Made by a program: the position numbers and the translations under genes
NCBI RefSeq assembly: GCF_020085105.1
Contig: NC_058046.1
Location: forward strand, 9,012,175-9,076,174
Direction of reading: 5' to 3'
From: Siniperca chuatsi
Lineage: Eukaryota > Chordata > Actinopteri > Centrarchiformes > Sinipercidae
Length of the DNA stretch: 64,000 nt
The notes under the pieces: model-generated
The model's input: only the letters and a program-made list of their open reading frames with translations
Told to the model about the DNA's origin: nothing
The model's database searches: none
Shown here: one piece after another, positions 23,109 to 50,507 of the stretch
Layout: each line of letters opens with the position of its first letter
Position numbering within the stretch: the first letter of the stretch is position 1

Positions 23109-24969
23109 GTGAAGGCGCCGGCGCATCATTTGACGCAGGGACAACAGAAGATGAGGGGAAACCTGCAAGCTTTTGCAGAAAGCCTCCACCCTCTGGGGAG
23201 ACACGAATTCACTCATGCAGCTCCTCTTTTCTGCCTTGTAGCTCAGGCATCAACACACAGCAACTCTAAATGAAGCTCACGTTTTGTGTTTTGTTTAGGG
23301 CCTGTTTGACGTGAGAGCTTATACATCTATTGAACGTCACTTTTCATTGAGTTATTAACTCACGATTACCTTTCGTGTTCTGACTTGATGACATGCAAAT
23401 ATAATCCCATCATAACAAAATCACATGTGTAATCTCATTTTCCCGCTGCATTTATTCTCCCACTGGACTGTCTCATGTTACCCTAGTCCATACTGTCCAC
23501 TGTCATTGCAGTTTTTCTTTGCTGTCCCAGCAGAATGGCAAATCGGATCGATGTGTGGAGCTGTGCGCCAGAGTGTGTTTTGGTGCTGCAGTCTGCATCC
23601 ACCACCCTCCCCACCACCCCCGCCGACCTCCGCAATATAGGAATGCGGGATGAGACTCTGTCTCATCTACGGTCCTGGAAAGTGGAAACATCAGGGATGG
23701 ATTGGTAAACTGTAAGTTAGCTATAACCGAGACCTCCTGTTGGTCATCATAATATTGCGTCACAAAAAAAGCATTCAATTATATAAAAGAGAACAATATT
23801 AAGTTTGGATATATGTTATTAATATTAAGTTAATAGTATGTTAGTTGATTTTTTTCCACGCATAAACACTGCAGTCCTCATCATAAGTCACCACAACCAC
23901 CAAAAGCCTGTATTTTTGCTTTCCCCCCAAATAAACTCTATATAACTGTAAGTATACATGGCTGCCTTTAAATGTGTGTAAACCTGATTTCCCAGATTAT
24001 CAGATCTGGGTGTGTTAACATTATATCCAAATGTATAAAATGCATCCAGTTTTCCTGAGCCAGAGTGAGCTACCACCACACAGTACTCAGTTTCTGTTGG
24101 TCAAAAGTCATGTCTGGCCTGTGTGGTGTTTATATCCTGCGCAGGGCTGTCGCTGGCCTTGGTCCTGATCCGGGCTGAAGCCAGGAGAAGGACCACGCCC
24201 CTGCAAAGGAGAGAACAGCCACCCACAGGACTGCAGCCTCACCACCTCCAAACACCACACAAGGCGCCCCCAGTGCTCCTGTTCACACTGCCAGTCTGGA
24301 AAACAGCCCAAACAATGAAACTATGCAACACAGCCACTGCCAAGTCATCCTAAATCACCTTAGGCGCCATGATGCTACTTTTATAATGGGAATGAATAGT
24401 AACAATATAATGCTTTTTTAGTGGAAAAGTGGAAGCTATTTTTCACTGAAAATAAAATAGTTTTCTTGATACCAGCAGTCACCTACTTTATTTGGCCTTA
24501 AGTCAACATAAATTGTTATGTGCAGAAAGAATTTGCTCAGCAACAACATATCCATAACGAATCACTAGATCTGTCTTAAATTCTTGTCTTTAAACACAGG
24601 ATTTTTAAAATGTTCCTTCATCATGTGTGCAATTGCTTTTAGTGCAGATCAGCTTGTTTCTGGATTTCACATGTGTCTTACTGTATATGAAGAGTCATTT
24701 TAAGGTGGTCCAATCTCTAGATTCTTCTTTTATTCAAGACAAGTGATATTATATATATAATATTTTCATAGATAGATGACACTGGAAGGAGTCTTTTACA
24801 TTACACATGTTAGCCACTAGGGGATGCTAAAGCATCGGCGGACATCACATGTACAGCAGACCTGAGCTGATGCTGAGCACGTGTAAACAAAAACCACATC
24901 CTCACTCTTATTACAGTACCTCTTTCATGTTGTAACTTCTTCATACTGAGATCACTGCCTTCACTTGCA

Positions 24970-25266
24970 TATACACTCAGTTGCCAGTTTATTAGGTACA
25001 CCTAGCTAAAACTAATGCAGTCTAATACAACAGTCCTGCAGTAAATCCTACCTTGATCAGGTTATCATGTTCATATCACTGAGGGCAGGCTAAACACAGA
25101 AACTCCTCTCTGTCAAATGCAATACAGTTCAACAGCCTCCAAAATGATCATATGGTTTAATAAACAGCTCTCTCATTCATGATGGGAGGATTTATTGCAG
25201 GACTGTTGTATTAGACTGCATTGGTTAAAGCTAGGTGTACCTGAAAAACTGGCAACTGAGTGTATA
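24970..25266. mobile_element. MITE with about 80-bp terminal inverted repeats
   Basis: Left end TATACACTCAGTTGCC is exactly complementary to the right end GGCAACTGAGTGTATA. The inverted repeats continue inward for about 80 bp with a handful of mismatches (CAGTCTAATACAACAGTCCT in both arms). A known teleost hAT-like non-autonomous family, by recollection. No ORF. Confidence 0.88.
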
Positions 25267-26284
25267 ACTGTGCAAATGACTGTGGGTATAATGTGGACAT
25301 ATAATCATGCATTTAATCCTACCAGGCAGCGGCCTGCAGGTCTATAATAGAAGACTGTGATTTATTGGTCAGCCCCCAAGGTCACTCAACTAGTCACTTT
25401 CCAGGATGTAATGCTGCCGGGCATCACTGAAGGTATACAAACACACCACATAATGACAGCTAACTCCTCACAGCTCATGTTTCAGCTTCACAGAGGGGTC
25501 GAAAAACTCAGTGGACCACACACAAGATTACGGTTCAGTTCATCAAGACTGAGAAATCATTACTGAATACACATTTGTGTGTGTGTGTGTGTGTGACAGA
25601 GAGAGGGAGAGAGACTGTAGCATTTTACCTTGGCCAGTGACTCAGCAGGAAATGACAGGTAGCCAGAAATGTCTGATGTCCATCATTATGTGTCTTGCAC
25701 AGCCTCCCCATGCCCCTTTATGGATCCCAAACAGCACAGTAACAGGACAGACACCACCTGTATTTAATTTATTCTACTGAAAGCATCACCCAGTAAAGTG
25801 ATACATGCACTCAAATCCTCATTCACTGAGTCGACCGATGTATCCCATCAGCTGCAATGCAAAACTGCAGTACTATAAACTGACTTTCAGGTCAGTGTAC
25901 AGGTGCAATAAGCAGCGCTTTTGCATCAATAAACAATTACCACATACTGAGACAACAGTGTAATGACTGTAAACAAACAAGACCACAGTTGGCAGCCTTG
26001 ATCAGTCCCCGCATGGCCTTTTGCATGCAGACAGTGCCACTGGTTGGATTTCACAGTAAATATGATCTGGTGTTTTACAACAACAAAAAAAACAGGAAGG
26101 GGGCGCTGTTCCTCCAGCAGGAACAGAAAGAAGGCTTTCAGGGTTTGTAGCAATGGCAAATGGTGGAACAGGTGAAAGGTTGAAGGAAAAATTATCTCTA
26201 AAAAATATATCCGATTGAGTGTAAAGAGGAAAAAAAGACGACGTCATATAGAGCAATGCAAGGTAATAAACCTTTTTTTAACAG

Positions 26285-26455
26285 CAGACATTTTGACACG
26301 TCATTGTAAGAAATGCACAGGTTGATAATGTTGGCTGCATTCCATTTATTTCAGTCAGATTCGGGGCCCTTTTATTGTGCACACTGGTTCACTAGCATGG
26401 CTTACTGTGGCACTCAAATGGAACAGAGCCATCATTAAAGTTATTCATTACACCG
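26285..26455. mobile_element. MITE family A, copy 2
   Basis: AGACATTTTGACACGTCATT, then AATGCACAGG, GGCTGCATTCCATTTA and GGCTTACTGTGGCAC, with an inverted counterpart in AATGGAACAGAGCCATCATT and TATTCATTACACCGGTG. Degenerate right end. Confidence 0.7.
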
Positions 26456-28128
26456 GTGAAAAAGCCCTATAGCAAGTAGCAATACCATTGTTAATGGAAA
26501 TAAGAGTAAACCTTTAATACACAATGCTACAGTATTTGCCCTGGCATAAGATAGTGATATCCAGTCATTTCAATTCTGGTCACATTTGTCCAGAGTTATT
26601 ATGTAAGGGGAGCACAACTCATTTTACAACCATATTTGAGATCTTAAAAGGATAATTCGACATTCTGGGAAATATACTTTTTTGCTTTCTTGCCAAGAGG
26701 AGAGAAAATTGATTCCACTGTCATATCTGTCTGTTAAATATGAAGCTACAACCACCAAAAAGACACATAACCCTTATGTCCCAAAATGTCAAAGCATTAC
26801 TTTAAAATACTATAAATAGCATCAGGCAGGGAGTGAAAGACATACAAAGTCCCTCACTCTGCATGCTGTAATACCATGTGCTGAGGGTGAGGAAAGAATA
26901 TTGTTTATTTACACTGCCCCCCCACCTCCCCCGGTGGGATTCAAACATAGTGACCCTCCCTCCACCAGCCTGCTACGCTAACATTTCTCTGTCTGCTGTC
27001 CCAGCCACACAGCCACACTACCCTCACTGTGGTTTCATCTAATGGACTTGTAAACACTGTAAACACTGTTCCACAGGGTGGCTAGTACACTTAAGCTGTT
27101 CAACTGCAGCACAACAACCAGAATTATTCTGAAATAGGTTTAAAACAATATATAGTGTCATTGAATAATAGATATGGCTCAGTCAATGTGGTCCACCTCT
27201 GTTCATGTAGTTTGATTGATTACATATTTATTGCATTCAGTACTGCCAGGGCCACCTGAGTGCTTATTAATGCTATGATGATGGATTAAAGATGTTATTT
27301 GACCACATGTACTGTATATTTTATCATTGAGTGGCATTATTTTCTTTACATATATAATGGCATCTAATAACTCAGAAATTCCCAGATCTCCATGGAGGCC
27401 CTGACACAAAACACTCTCCAGCAGCCCTGCTCCTTTGAAACTCTTTTCCCTTCGGTGCTTTGATTTGCCAGGTGTTACTCACAAGCACCAAGCGATTGTT
27501 TCTGTGAAGAGCTTTCCTATATGTCACGTACAGGCCACTCAGCTCCCTTGCTTTTGTTCTGCCTTGGATGCACTGATCTTGTCTGATGTGCACTCTTCAC
27601 TGAGGTCCCCCGGGACCACCCCCTCCCCCCCCTCTGCCTGCACGCAGAAGATCTCCTCCATCTGTTTGCATATACACACACACAAGCAAAGCACATGTAT
27701 ACACACACACTCAAATCTCCATCTCTTGATCTGAGCTAGCTGTGATGGAGGATGATCAGGTAAGGCTGTTGGCACTCAGCCACTTCCTGCACTGACGTTA
27801 TGATCAGACATAGAGCTGTACTGTGTCAGGCTGCGGCAGGATTTCTGTTCAGGTGATGAAATCCAGTGGGGCTCAGATAAATTCATTCACTTTGGATGAA
27901 TGTGGATATGTAAAGCGATATGTGCCATCTACTATTCATTGATCTCTTTCCAGAGAGACACTGTGGCCCACCTTCAAAATGATGGATGATACAGTTTGAC
28001 TGATTACATATTTATTGTATAATAGATTACATAAGTTTGATTGTCACACAAATCTGTTTAACTGTAATTCAGACCAATAAAACTTTAGAAGACAGTCATG
28101 TGATGATCCAGAGCTACAAGAGCCATTC

Positions 28129-28190
28129 AGACATTTTGAAAACACAGATATAACTAATAACAATGTTAACTGCTACATTGCATCGCAGTA
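28129..28190. mobile_element. MITE family A, copy 3 (fragment)
   Basis: CAGACATTTTGAAAACACAG followed by ATAACTAATAACAATGTTAA, one terminal repeat only, 400 bp from the full copy at 28544. Confidence 0.55.
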
Positions 28191-28379
28191 ATCGCTGGAG
28201 CTGACACATTGTCAGTGCTAGCATCAGTGCTCTAATGCGAGCAAGATTTAGGTTAGCAGGATTCATTTAAACAACAAAATAACTTCTACTGTACGAGATG
28301 AACTGAGGAGTTTTTACACCTGCATACATAGAATATTTTCTAAAATTGCTCTTGTTTTTTTTGCACATACTTGTAATAT

Positions 28380-28502
28380 ATATTGTAAATAATTTCTATT
28401 GCACAATCTTGGACTGTCAATGGCAATGCAGCATTTCACTACACATTGTACTTCTATAATGATGTCTGTGACAAATAAAGTTTGACTTGGATTTGATTTG
28501 AA
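28380..28502 (+). mobile_element. LINE/SINE 3' tail
   Basis: GCAGCATTTCACTACACATT, then GACAAATAAAGTTTGACTTG and GATTTGATTTGAA, a common fish retroposon terminus. Confidence 0.6.
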
Positions 28503-28543
28503 ATCAGTAGGAATCATTGGTCACAAGAAACGTACATCATTTT

Positions 28544-28751
28544 TCAGACATTTTGACCTGTCAAAAACACAGGTGTAACTAATAACATTAATGATGGCTC
28601 AGTTCCATTAAATGTACCAGTAAGCCATAACAGTGAGCCAGCATGCACAATACTAAAACCCTGGTACTGGCTTACCTAAATGGAATGCAGTCATCATTAA
28701 TGTTATTGGTTCCACCTGTGCGTTTCCTGCTATGACATGTCAAAGTGTCTT
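28544..28751. mobile_element. MITE family A, copy 4 (best preserved)
   Basis: Left end CAGACATTTTGACCTGTCAA and right end (reverse complement) AGACACTTTGACATGTCATA. Inward both arms carry CACAGGTG, then TAATAACATTAATGATG (CAATAACATTAATGATG on the right arm) and TTCCATT(A/T)A. About 208 bp, almost entirely a palindrome, no ORF. Confidence 0.82.
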
Positions 28752-29099
28752 AGGTGGAGAAGGTACTATGAACTATGAACCACAGGTGACCATGAAACAA
28801 AAACAATGATCAAATTAAACAATAAGACAGCCAGTGATTACCATTACTACTAAATACCATCCCACTTCTAACTGTGCTTAATCATCATCATACAACCCTA
28901 TGAGTGTGGGGAGAGTCGGGGGGGAGGGAGTCATTATGTGCTCTCCATTGGTGACTTGATGCCTATAAGTGATTGAATCGTTATGTACTCATTCAATTGT
29001 TCCCCAGGGCTTGGTGATGTGTGTTTCCATGGCACATGACATTTGTTTGATTGTGATGCTTTGGTCTGTGTGTTGCCTGCGTCTTTGCATGTCTATAAT

Positions 29100-29100
29100 A

Positions 29101-29159
<59 letters not shown>
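29100..29159 (+). repeat. compound (GT)n(GA)n microsatellite
   Basis: About 10 GT units followed directly by about 20 GA units. Confidence 0.95.
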
Positions 29160-29164
<5 letters not shown>

Positions 29165-29982
29165 GGATGTGTAATTGCATGATTGGTCGGGACAGTCCTG
29201 GGATGCGAGGGTCAAAGTAAGCTGGCTGTGCAGGTCCCAGATAAACTGCTGGATTTGACTAATGAGGATGACGGACAAGCGAGGATGTGTAGAGGTGGGT
29301 CAGTAGGCACTTACTTACACAACTCTGTCAATAACATTTCTACACACACACACACACACCAGCAGGTAGGTTATGTCAATACACTCAGCTGGAGCGTGTT
29401 GTGCTTGGCTCAGGCTAAACTGCAATGCAGTGTCTGTCTCCTGTTTCATGTGCAGATTAAATGTAAGGTGTGTCTTTTGGTGGATACTTTAGATAGATAA
29501 TATCAACTCATTTGTAAGATGAGTCACAGTGGCCTTGAGTCTGCGGTAAAGGACATCCAGTCATCACATCAATGGAAATCATCCCTGAGTGTCCAGACTG
29601 TGCACACATACCACAGTCAGGCATATCACTCCATTGTGCTGAGCCTCTCTCGAGCCTTTCCTTGACAGCGCTGACCCTGCTGTACCTCCCCCACAGCATA
29701 GCGGACTCATTCTCATGACCTCAACGCTGTACTGGAACACAGCTAGGACACACAGCTCTGCTTTCATCAATGCTTAACACAAGGCCACTATCTATTGTAT
29801 TATATCATACATGATTATAGGATATTTGTTGATATCGTTCAAATGCAAAGAGGTCTAGTTTTGTACTGATGTAGAGGATCTTAACTGGAACATTGAGTGT
29901 TAAGTGATTACATTTTTTTTCTAAAAAGAAAAATGTACTCATGTCTATTCATGCATACTAGAAGGTTGTGTAAATCTATAGA

Positions 29983-31046
29983 CAGTCATTCCCAACATTT
30001 TTGGCCTGTGAACCTTTTTGGCCTTTAAAATGAGGCAAGGTCTAATTGCAACCCATTGCCAATAGTTCTTTATGTCTATGTGTCAATTAAAAAGTAAAAG
30101 TAATGATTTTTCAAGGCCTAGGGCCTGTCGCACCAGCTGTTCAGAAGTTCAGACTTAGCCTAGTTATTAAAACTTCTAACTAGTTCTTATGCAGAGATTT
30201 GTTGTTACTAAGTATTTACACAGTAACTCCCAAGTGTTGCGCAGCTAACTGAATTAACTGATTAATTTAACGTTAGCTTGCTAATTTCTGATTTATATTC
30301 AGAGTAACGTTTTAAGACTAAAAGATATGGAACATGGTCGACACATCTGACATCACACTTGACTATAATGCTTTTTAATAATTAAAAAGATAATTAAAAA
30401 TTTTAATAATCACATTTCACAAAAATAACACAACATACCTCAAATCACAAAACAGTTTGCCTGTAATGTGCCAGACAGTGACCATATAATGTTAGCTAGG
30501 TTAGCATGATCAGGAAATTACCGCTCATTATAAACTGCATGAATACTCCTAACTCTGAAACACACATACATTATTTCTTACTTTATTACTAGTTCAGTTT
30601 AATATTGTTTGTCCCCCTAAAACTTTAAACTTTTGGAAGTTAAGCTACAGCTATTGATGCCACTGTGACTTCCTGTATACATGGTTGATTGCTTTTATTG
30701 GACGATGCTACAGATGTTTCCTAGCAACTGATCTACACATTACTTAAGTCTTTACTAACAAAGACAAATCTTAAGTTTTAGATAATAGCTACCTATATGT
30801 AGTTTGAAAATAGCTAGTTGTTAACTAGGAACAGAGGACACAAACTTTGTAATAGATTTAATGGATTTAGCTACAAATAGCTGGAGCAACCCAGACAGTA
30901 AAATATTATCCTGTAATTCACAAGAAAAGAGGAACATCTGGAAAATCTATATTTTTTAATTCTTTATTTTTTTTTGTCTCACAACCCCTAAGATTTATTG
31001 TGTAACCCCTTTGTGGGCCCTGACCCTTAGGTTGGGACCCACTGCA
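29983..31046. mobile_element. non-autonomous transposon with a nested second element
   Basis: Left end CATTCCCAACATTTTTGGCC and right end GGTTGGGACCCACTG resemble the paired termini (GTGGTTCCCAACCT type) of a common fish DNA element. Inside, 30121-30899 is bounded by CCTGTCGCACCAGCTGTT and GCTGGAGCAACCCAGACAG, a second inverted pair, suggesting one element inserted into another. Confidence 0.55.
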
Positions 31047-31484
31047 ATACACAACCAGAGTCCTGTTGATCAATTCTACACTAAATGAGAGAGCTCTAGA
31101 AGGGATGCGGGATGCTTTTCAAGATGCTCAGCCCCCTCCTTCTTCTCCTTCTCCACACTTTGTGTGTGTTGGTTGTTGAGCAGCAGCAGTCAGATGGCTG
31201 TGATCATACAAACCGGGGATTTGGCCAGATTACTCCTAAACACACTGGATGGCTGGCGAGAATCAAGCCCCCGCGGAGGCTCGCTTTCATCTGCTGTGCA
31301 AAAACCTCCTCATTACTGTCTATTCAGCCTCTTCATAAAGATTATTCATTGTATGAGAAACTGGTGGGTTGGGTTCCTCGGTTAAAGCCTTCATTTGTTC
31401 TTAGAATATAATTACTGTACAGGCTTTTGTGTCTTGAACCACACATAAAGACAGTGACAAGATAATAGGTAGGTAAACAAGGGT

Positions 31485-31490
31485 TTTATT
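31485..31490 (-). terminator. candidate distal polyadenylation signal for mxd1
   Basis: AATAAA on the minus strand, 3.3 kb after the mxd1 stop. A nearer AATAAA lies at 33071-33076. The true end is undecidable here; a long 3' UTR is plausible for this gene. Confidence 0.3.
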
Positions 31491-31499
31491 CCTTTAATA

Positions 31500-34400
31500 T
31501 CAATGGCAAATATAAATTGCTGCTCCACAATTCATTTTCAAAGGTGTTTTTCCCCACATTTAAAGTGATTTCTTTAGAAGACAGTGTCCAAATTCTCCAA
31601 TTCTTAAAAAGTAAGTGCACAAAACGCCCTCCTTTAAAGTTATTGTTCAACAAACTAACATTTGACCTTTCTGAGGAGAAAGGCGGCAGGCGACGACGAT
31701 GCTCATGAAGCTATGACGGGGTGTGTCTGCGTGTTTGTGTATGTGTTGTGTAATGTAATGCATGAAAGCACCACGCCTGAGACCGTCACAATGAATAGGA
31801 ATGGCCTTTGTGATACATGTCGATGTATCATATACACTCATACATATCATATACTTCAGTTAGGTAGTACATTTGTGTCTGTTTTAAGGCATTATTAGCC
31901 ATTTTGTATGCAGGGACAAAATGTGATGAGCTGTGTATACACACAAACAGGAGTTTCCCCTGTAGCTTAAACAACTGGTCTGACTGTAGTCTTGTTCTTT
32001 GAGAGATTCCACACCTGCTTCTTAAGGCAGATGCTGAGAGCACCAGGATCTTTTTAGAGGGGAGTAAGGGGGTTGAGGAGCAATAGTTGCATGTGATCAT
32101 TGACACATACACTGCCCCACCACACACCCCTGCACCACGGATGCTAACGCCACATGTGGAGGAGGGAGTCACGCACACACGCACACACGCACTCGCGCAG
32201 ATTGGCGAAAGACAGACAATAGGCCATGGATGGAAAAAAGGAGGGAACAGGAGACTCCCATAGACAGACATTAATGCTTAGGTTAATATATCAAGTCTTT
32301 GTCAAGTGGACTTTTTTTTTGCATTTTACTAGTAAACAAATGAACAGAAACATAGCCTTACAATTTTTTTTTTAAACCACCCACCCTCTACCACCCCAAA
32401 AAAATTCTCTCTGAAGACAGTGACAGAATACACACACACACACGCACTGTATACACATGCACGCACCAACAGACATTTCAGTGAATACACCTGCCCACTC
32501 GCACCTAATTTTCAATACCTTTCCCCCTACATACATTAGTCCCCCTTATAATGCGGCTACACAGTTCCTCTCCGTTTGAAAAGGTTTCAATTTGACAAAT
32601 AAAAAGCAGCATTCCACACTCAAAGACTAAACAATCCTATATCTATTTTTCTGATTCATCTTCATGCTTTAACTGAGATTTGCATGTGGTGGATGCAGGA
32701 GCAGGGAGGTTTCCTTTGGCACTGTGCTGCTACTCTGCAGGGTTGAAGACATCGACATTCAAAAAGCTGCAATCCTCTCTCCCTGTCCGTGATGATTCTG
32801 AACCAAAAGCAAAGGGCTAAAATCTCACCAGGCGTGAGCAGCCATTTTGTTTGAGGTTCCTAGGCACGGAGATGGGCGAACAGGCAACACAGCTTTGCCA
32901 GAGGAATCATCACCACCACTAAACCCAGCCACAAGCTCCTCTCACTTTTATACTTTTTAAAATCACATTTTTATCAATTATTTAGATTTTTTTGTCCTTT
33001 TATTCCCCCGTTAAAGGGCAACGTGGCTTCTAAAACAGCTAGAAATTATGATCAACCACAAAGAAAACATTTTATTCTCTAGGAGCACCGTGTCAAATTC
33101 AGAACAGACACAAAAGCCTCGAGGCACAAGAAACATTTCTAAATATTCTATGGATTGACTAGGCTGTGCAAACAAACTACACATAGGAAACTCTCAATAA
33201 ACCTCACAAGAAGAACATAGGCTATGACTAATTAAATATATTTATATATTTATCTATATATTTAGTATATCTAATAAATACATTTGCTGATAGATATAAA
33301 GATCTTTCTGTAAGCTATTTACATTAAAAGGTGTACATTTTTGCAGAAACAATAAATAGCTATGAAGGCAAGGCAAAGGAGAGAAAATCTGTGGTTTTAA
33401 GATTTTGGTGCTTTTCATATGTGAACACAGAGAAAGACTCAGGCCTTTCTCAGTGGGTTCCCACTGAAAAGTTAAAGCCAGTCCTTCTGTTTCAGGGTGA
33501 CTCGGCTCATCTCAAACTGAACTCTCACTTCATAAATAATTGGCAGGAACATCCACTCACAAAAAATAATGCTCTCAATCTCACCTGCCTGTCCTCTCTA
33601 CATATTGGAATGTGCTCCAGTCTCTCGACTGCTCTCAGTAGATAGGCTCTTTCCTTCCTATTAATACCTGGTGAACGAGGCAGTGAAGAAGTAGTGTACA
33701 AAAATGTACCAGCACCTGCCAAAATATACCAGCATTTGGCCTGGTGGCTGGTGTTTAAAGTTTCCAAACCTGCTAGTGACCCATGTCGTCGCCAGGCTCA
33801 GACGTGACATACACACATTATCATAAAAGGATGCTGTAAAAACGCCACAGTCATCAGAGAGAGGGAGAAAACATCAAACCCATCCCCAAAACCATCCCAT
33901 ATCCCCCGGCCCCTTCACAATCTCATGCTGCGCGATTTGTTTTGTTTTTGTGTTACTTTTTCCTCTGAATGGCAGGTGTGGACAGAAAATTACAGGGTAG
34001 TTATGAGATTGCCTGCCAAAGCTTGAGTACTAAGGGACGTATTGCTGTCGGACCCCAACGGTTAAACACCACACACCATCTAGTTTAGTGTCCACAAACT
34101 CTGCTGCGCTGTACAGTACAGGCAGACAATTGGCATTGTTTTCAAGCACTCACTTCATCTGACAACATTACTGCATCAGCTGGAGTGGGTGCCTTTAAGT
34201 TTTTAAGAGACAGCATCTTTGTCTACAAAAGCAATTTCAAGTGCAAAACACCATGCACAGATGGTTGACTGGTGAGCAGGGCAGAAAAAAGCCCCACATC
34301 AGTCAGTGTCACACCTTTGAGAGGACTCTGTCTCACTGGACAACTAGGAGCGATGGAGGGGTGTGTATGTGTGTCTAAATATGTGTGAAGTAAAGGTGAA

Positions 34401-34832
34401 ATCTCATAAGTGCTTCCCATGGCTCTTGAGGCATAGAAAAAGAGGCAGTGGGATATTGTGTGGTAACATTCTCTGGCTGAAAGTTGCGTTTCTGACGGAC
34501 GGAGGGGTGGAGTGTCTTTAAAATCCTCGTTTGACTGGTGCAGAGCAGGTGACACCCTAAAAACTGACCGCTGATGATGTGCTGGATGTGGGCGGCTGTC
34601 TCAGAGGTGTTGCAGTCTGAATGGAAGTCACCGTGTGGACAGGAAGTCCGCAGAGGCCTGTCTGGAGGAGAGGCCTCAGACCAGTCCTCCTCCTTCCCGA
34701 TCAGGCCAGTCCTGGTCGGGAAGGAGGGAGGAAAGGGGGTGAGGTCTGAGCGGGACCTGGGAGTGGTGAGACAATCTTGTGATGGGATTGGGTGGGGGCA
34801 GGAGGCGGAGTTGGGTCAGTGACCAGTGCTGT
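31500..34832 (-). other. probable mxd1 3' UTR / downstream region
   Basis: No coding gene. AT-rich with AUUUA-type motifs in the transcript sense at about 33230-33290. Assigned to the mxd1 3' UTR by position only. Confidence 0.4.
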
Positions 34833-48842
<14,010 letters not shown>

Positions 48843-49752
48843 TTTCAACAATAACACTGATAATATAACAATCCGATTGGGATTGCGTGGCTGTACACAA
48901 CCTGCTTCAGGTCCTACCACTGGCTCTGCTTCTAACAATCCGGTTGCTGTTCTGTCACTTATTATTTTAAAAGGCGAGAGGTAAAGTCAAAGAGTTCCTC
49001 CTGCAGTGTATCAAACGGGCTATTTAAAAGTTAAAGGTCGTGAATACAGCGCCAGTCAGTTTTAAAAGCCAAACTAGTATCTTCCTTAATGACTGTTAAA
49101 ATGGTTCAGGTAACGTTAAGGGTTTAACGTTAGTGTTAGCTGGCTAGTCAAGGCTGACGCTAACAATTCTTCAACAGCTAAGGTTGCTTTGCCCTCTCTA
49201 TTAAGCAAACTGTTTGCTGAATAGTCTACTGTTGGTTTTCTAGGTAGCTCTTCGAAAAAAAAAAAAAGCGGCTTGTTGTCAAAAACAAAACGAAGGGTTG
49301 CTTGACATATAAAAATAAGCCGAATATTCTGTTTGGCAAAAAAATAAAAAACGAAGTTAGCGCTAGTGACAAGTTGCCAAATTAACGACGAAAAGTTCTT
49401 GCTAGCTCGGTTGTATATTGTAAAAATTCAGCCAATCAAAAACAAGAACGTTGCCTTGTTCAGTTGTCACAGACTTGCCTGATGTGAAATTTATAGAAAA
49501 ACGAGCCTAGCTGTCTTAAAGTTCAACCGCCGATGTCATCCAACCTTATCGGTTCAGGGCTAGGTGGCTGGCTAGTTTTGTGCTGGTTTATCGCTGATCA
49601 CGCGTGACACGTCTCGCTGGAAACGCAGATAGCGACTGACTTCAACAGAAGAACAGTGAGTATTTATTAAAACTGCTTCCAAAATAGTGGCTTGTTGATC
49701 TGAACGACAGCTAACTACTGTTCGCCACAAAGCTTCTGTGTGCTGCGATATG

Positions 49753-50113
49753 ATTGGGTACTGGAGATTACAAGCCAAGCTCCTATTGGGCGTTTAAGCC
49801 TTCAATCGTCGAGAGGGGTCGGCACTGACTGCCACTGAGGGCCTGGTTCAGCCATTTTGGTTCTAATTCACATTGGCTGAGGCACACTGTTTCGAGCCAC
49901 AATGGACTAAACACCCGTGATTGGTTGCTTTCTGATAAACTTGTTAGCTATTGGCCGCAATCCCCACGAGCTAAAGTGACAATGCCCACTTCTGACAGAA
50001 GACACACCTCTCTGCCATGCTGTTTCGCGGTGTATGGCAACGATTGGCTCCCGTGGTGTTGTCTTATTCCTTGTTCAGAGATTGGTCAGATTCACATGCT
50101 CACTTATTATTGG
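49753..50113 (-). promoter_or_regulatory. array of eight CCAAT boxes upstream of mxd1
   Basis: ATTGG on the plus strand (CCAAT in the mxd1 sense) at 49753, 49785, 49872, 49920, 49950, 50043, 50081 and 50109; another at 48876. Five of the seven gaps are 28-48 bp. Several have extended NF-Y-like contexts (GATTGGCT, GATTGGTT, GATTGGTC). Lies 0.9-1.3 kb before the mxd1 ATG, with GC-rich patches between boxes. Confidence 0.65.
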
Positions 50114-50507
50114 TCCCTTGTTTCTCCTATCACAAAGCATAAATCCGCGCAGGCGCACGCACACTTTTCTGAAACATGATAGCTATTGAAGCCTGCTTCA
50201 CAATGAGATGGATGCCCATTTTAACGCAGGAAATAAAACCTGGACGTACACTAACGACAACATGGAATAGGTTTATCTGCTGAAAAACGTCCTTCGTCTA
50301 GGACTAAATTTAATCCTTGAATGAGAAACCAGCCCATAGCATGCACTTGTAGAGAAAACCATTAGGTTAAATTTGGTGACACCAGAAAAACATACAAGCA
50401 AGCAGTAAAACGCATACCCAAGAGTGTAGGGTAGGTTATATTTAAAAATCAGTTGGACTGGACTATGTAATACTATGATCACATACATCAATTTACAAAT
50501 ATTGACA

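Larger units (their letters stand above)
23110..31480. other. intergenic DNA between the internexin and mxd1 genes
   Basis: No coding gene recognised. Contains the MITE at 24970, family A copies at 26285, 28129 and 28544, a LINE tail at 28380, compound microsatellites and a nested element at 29983-31046. Confidence 0.6.
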
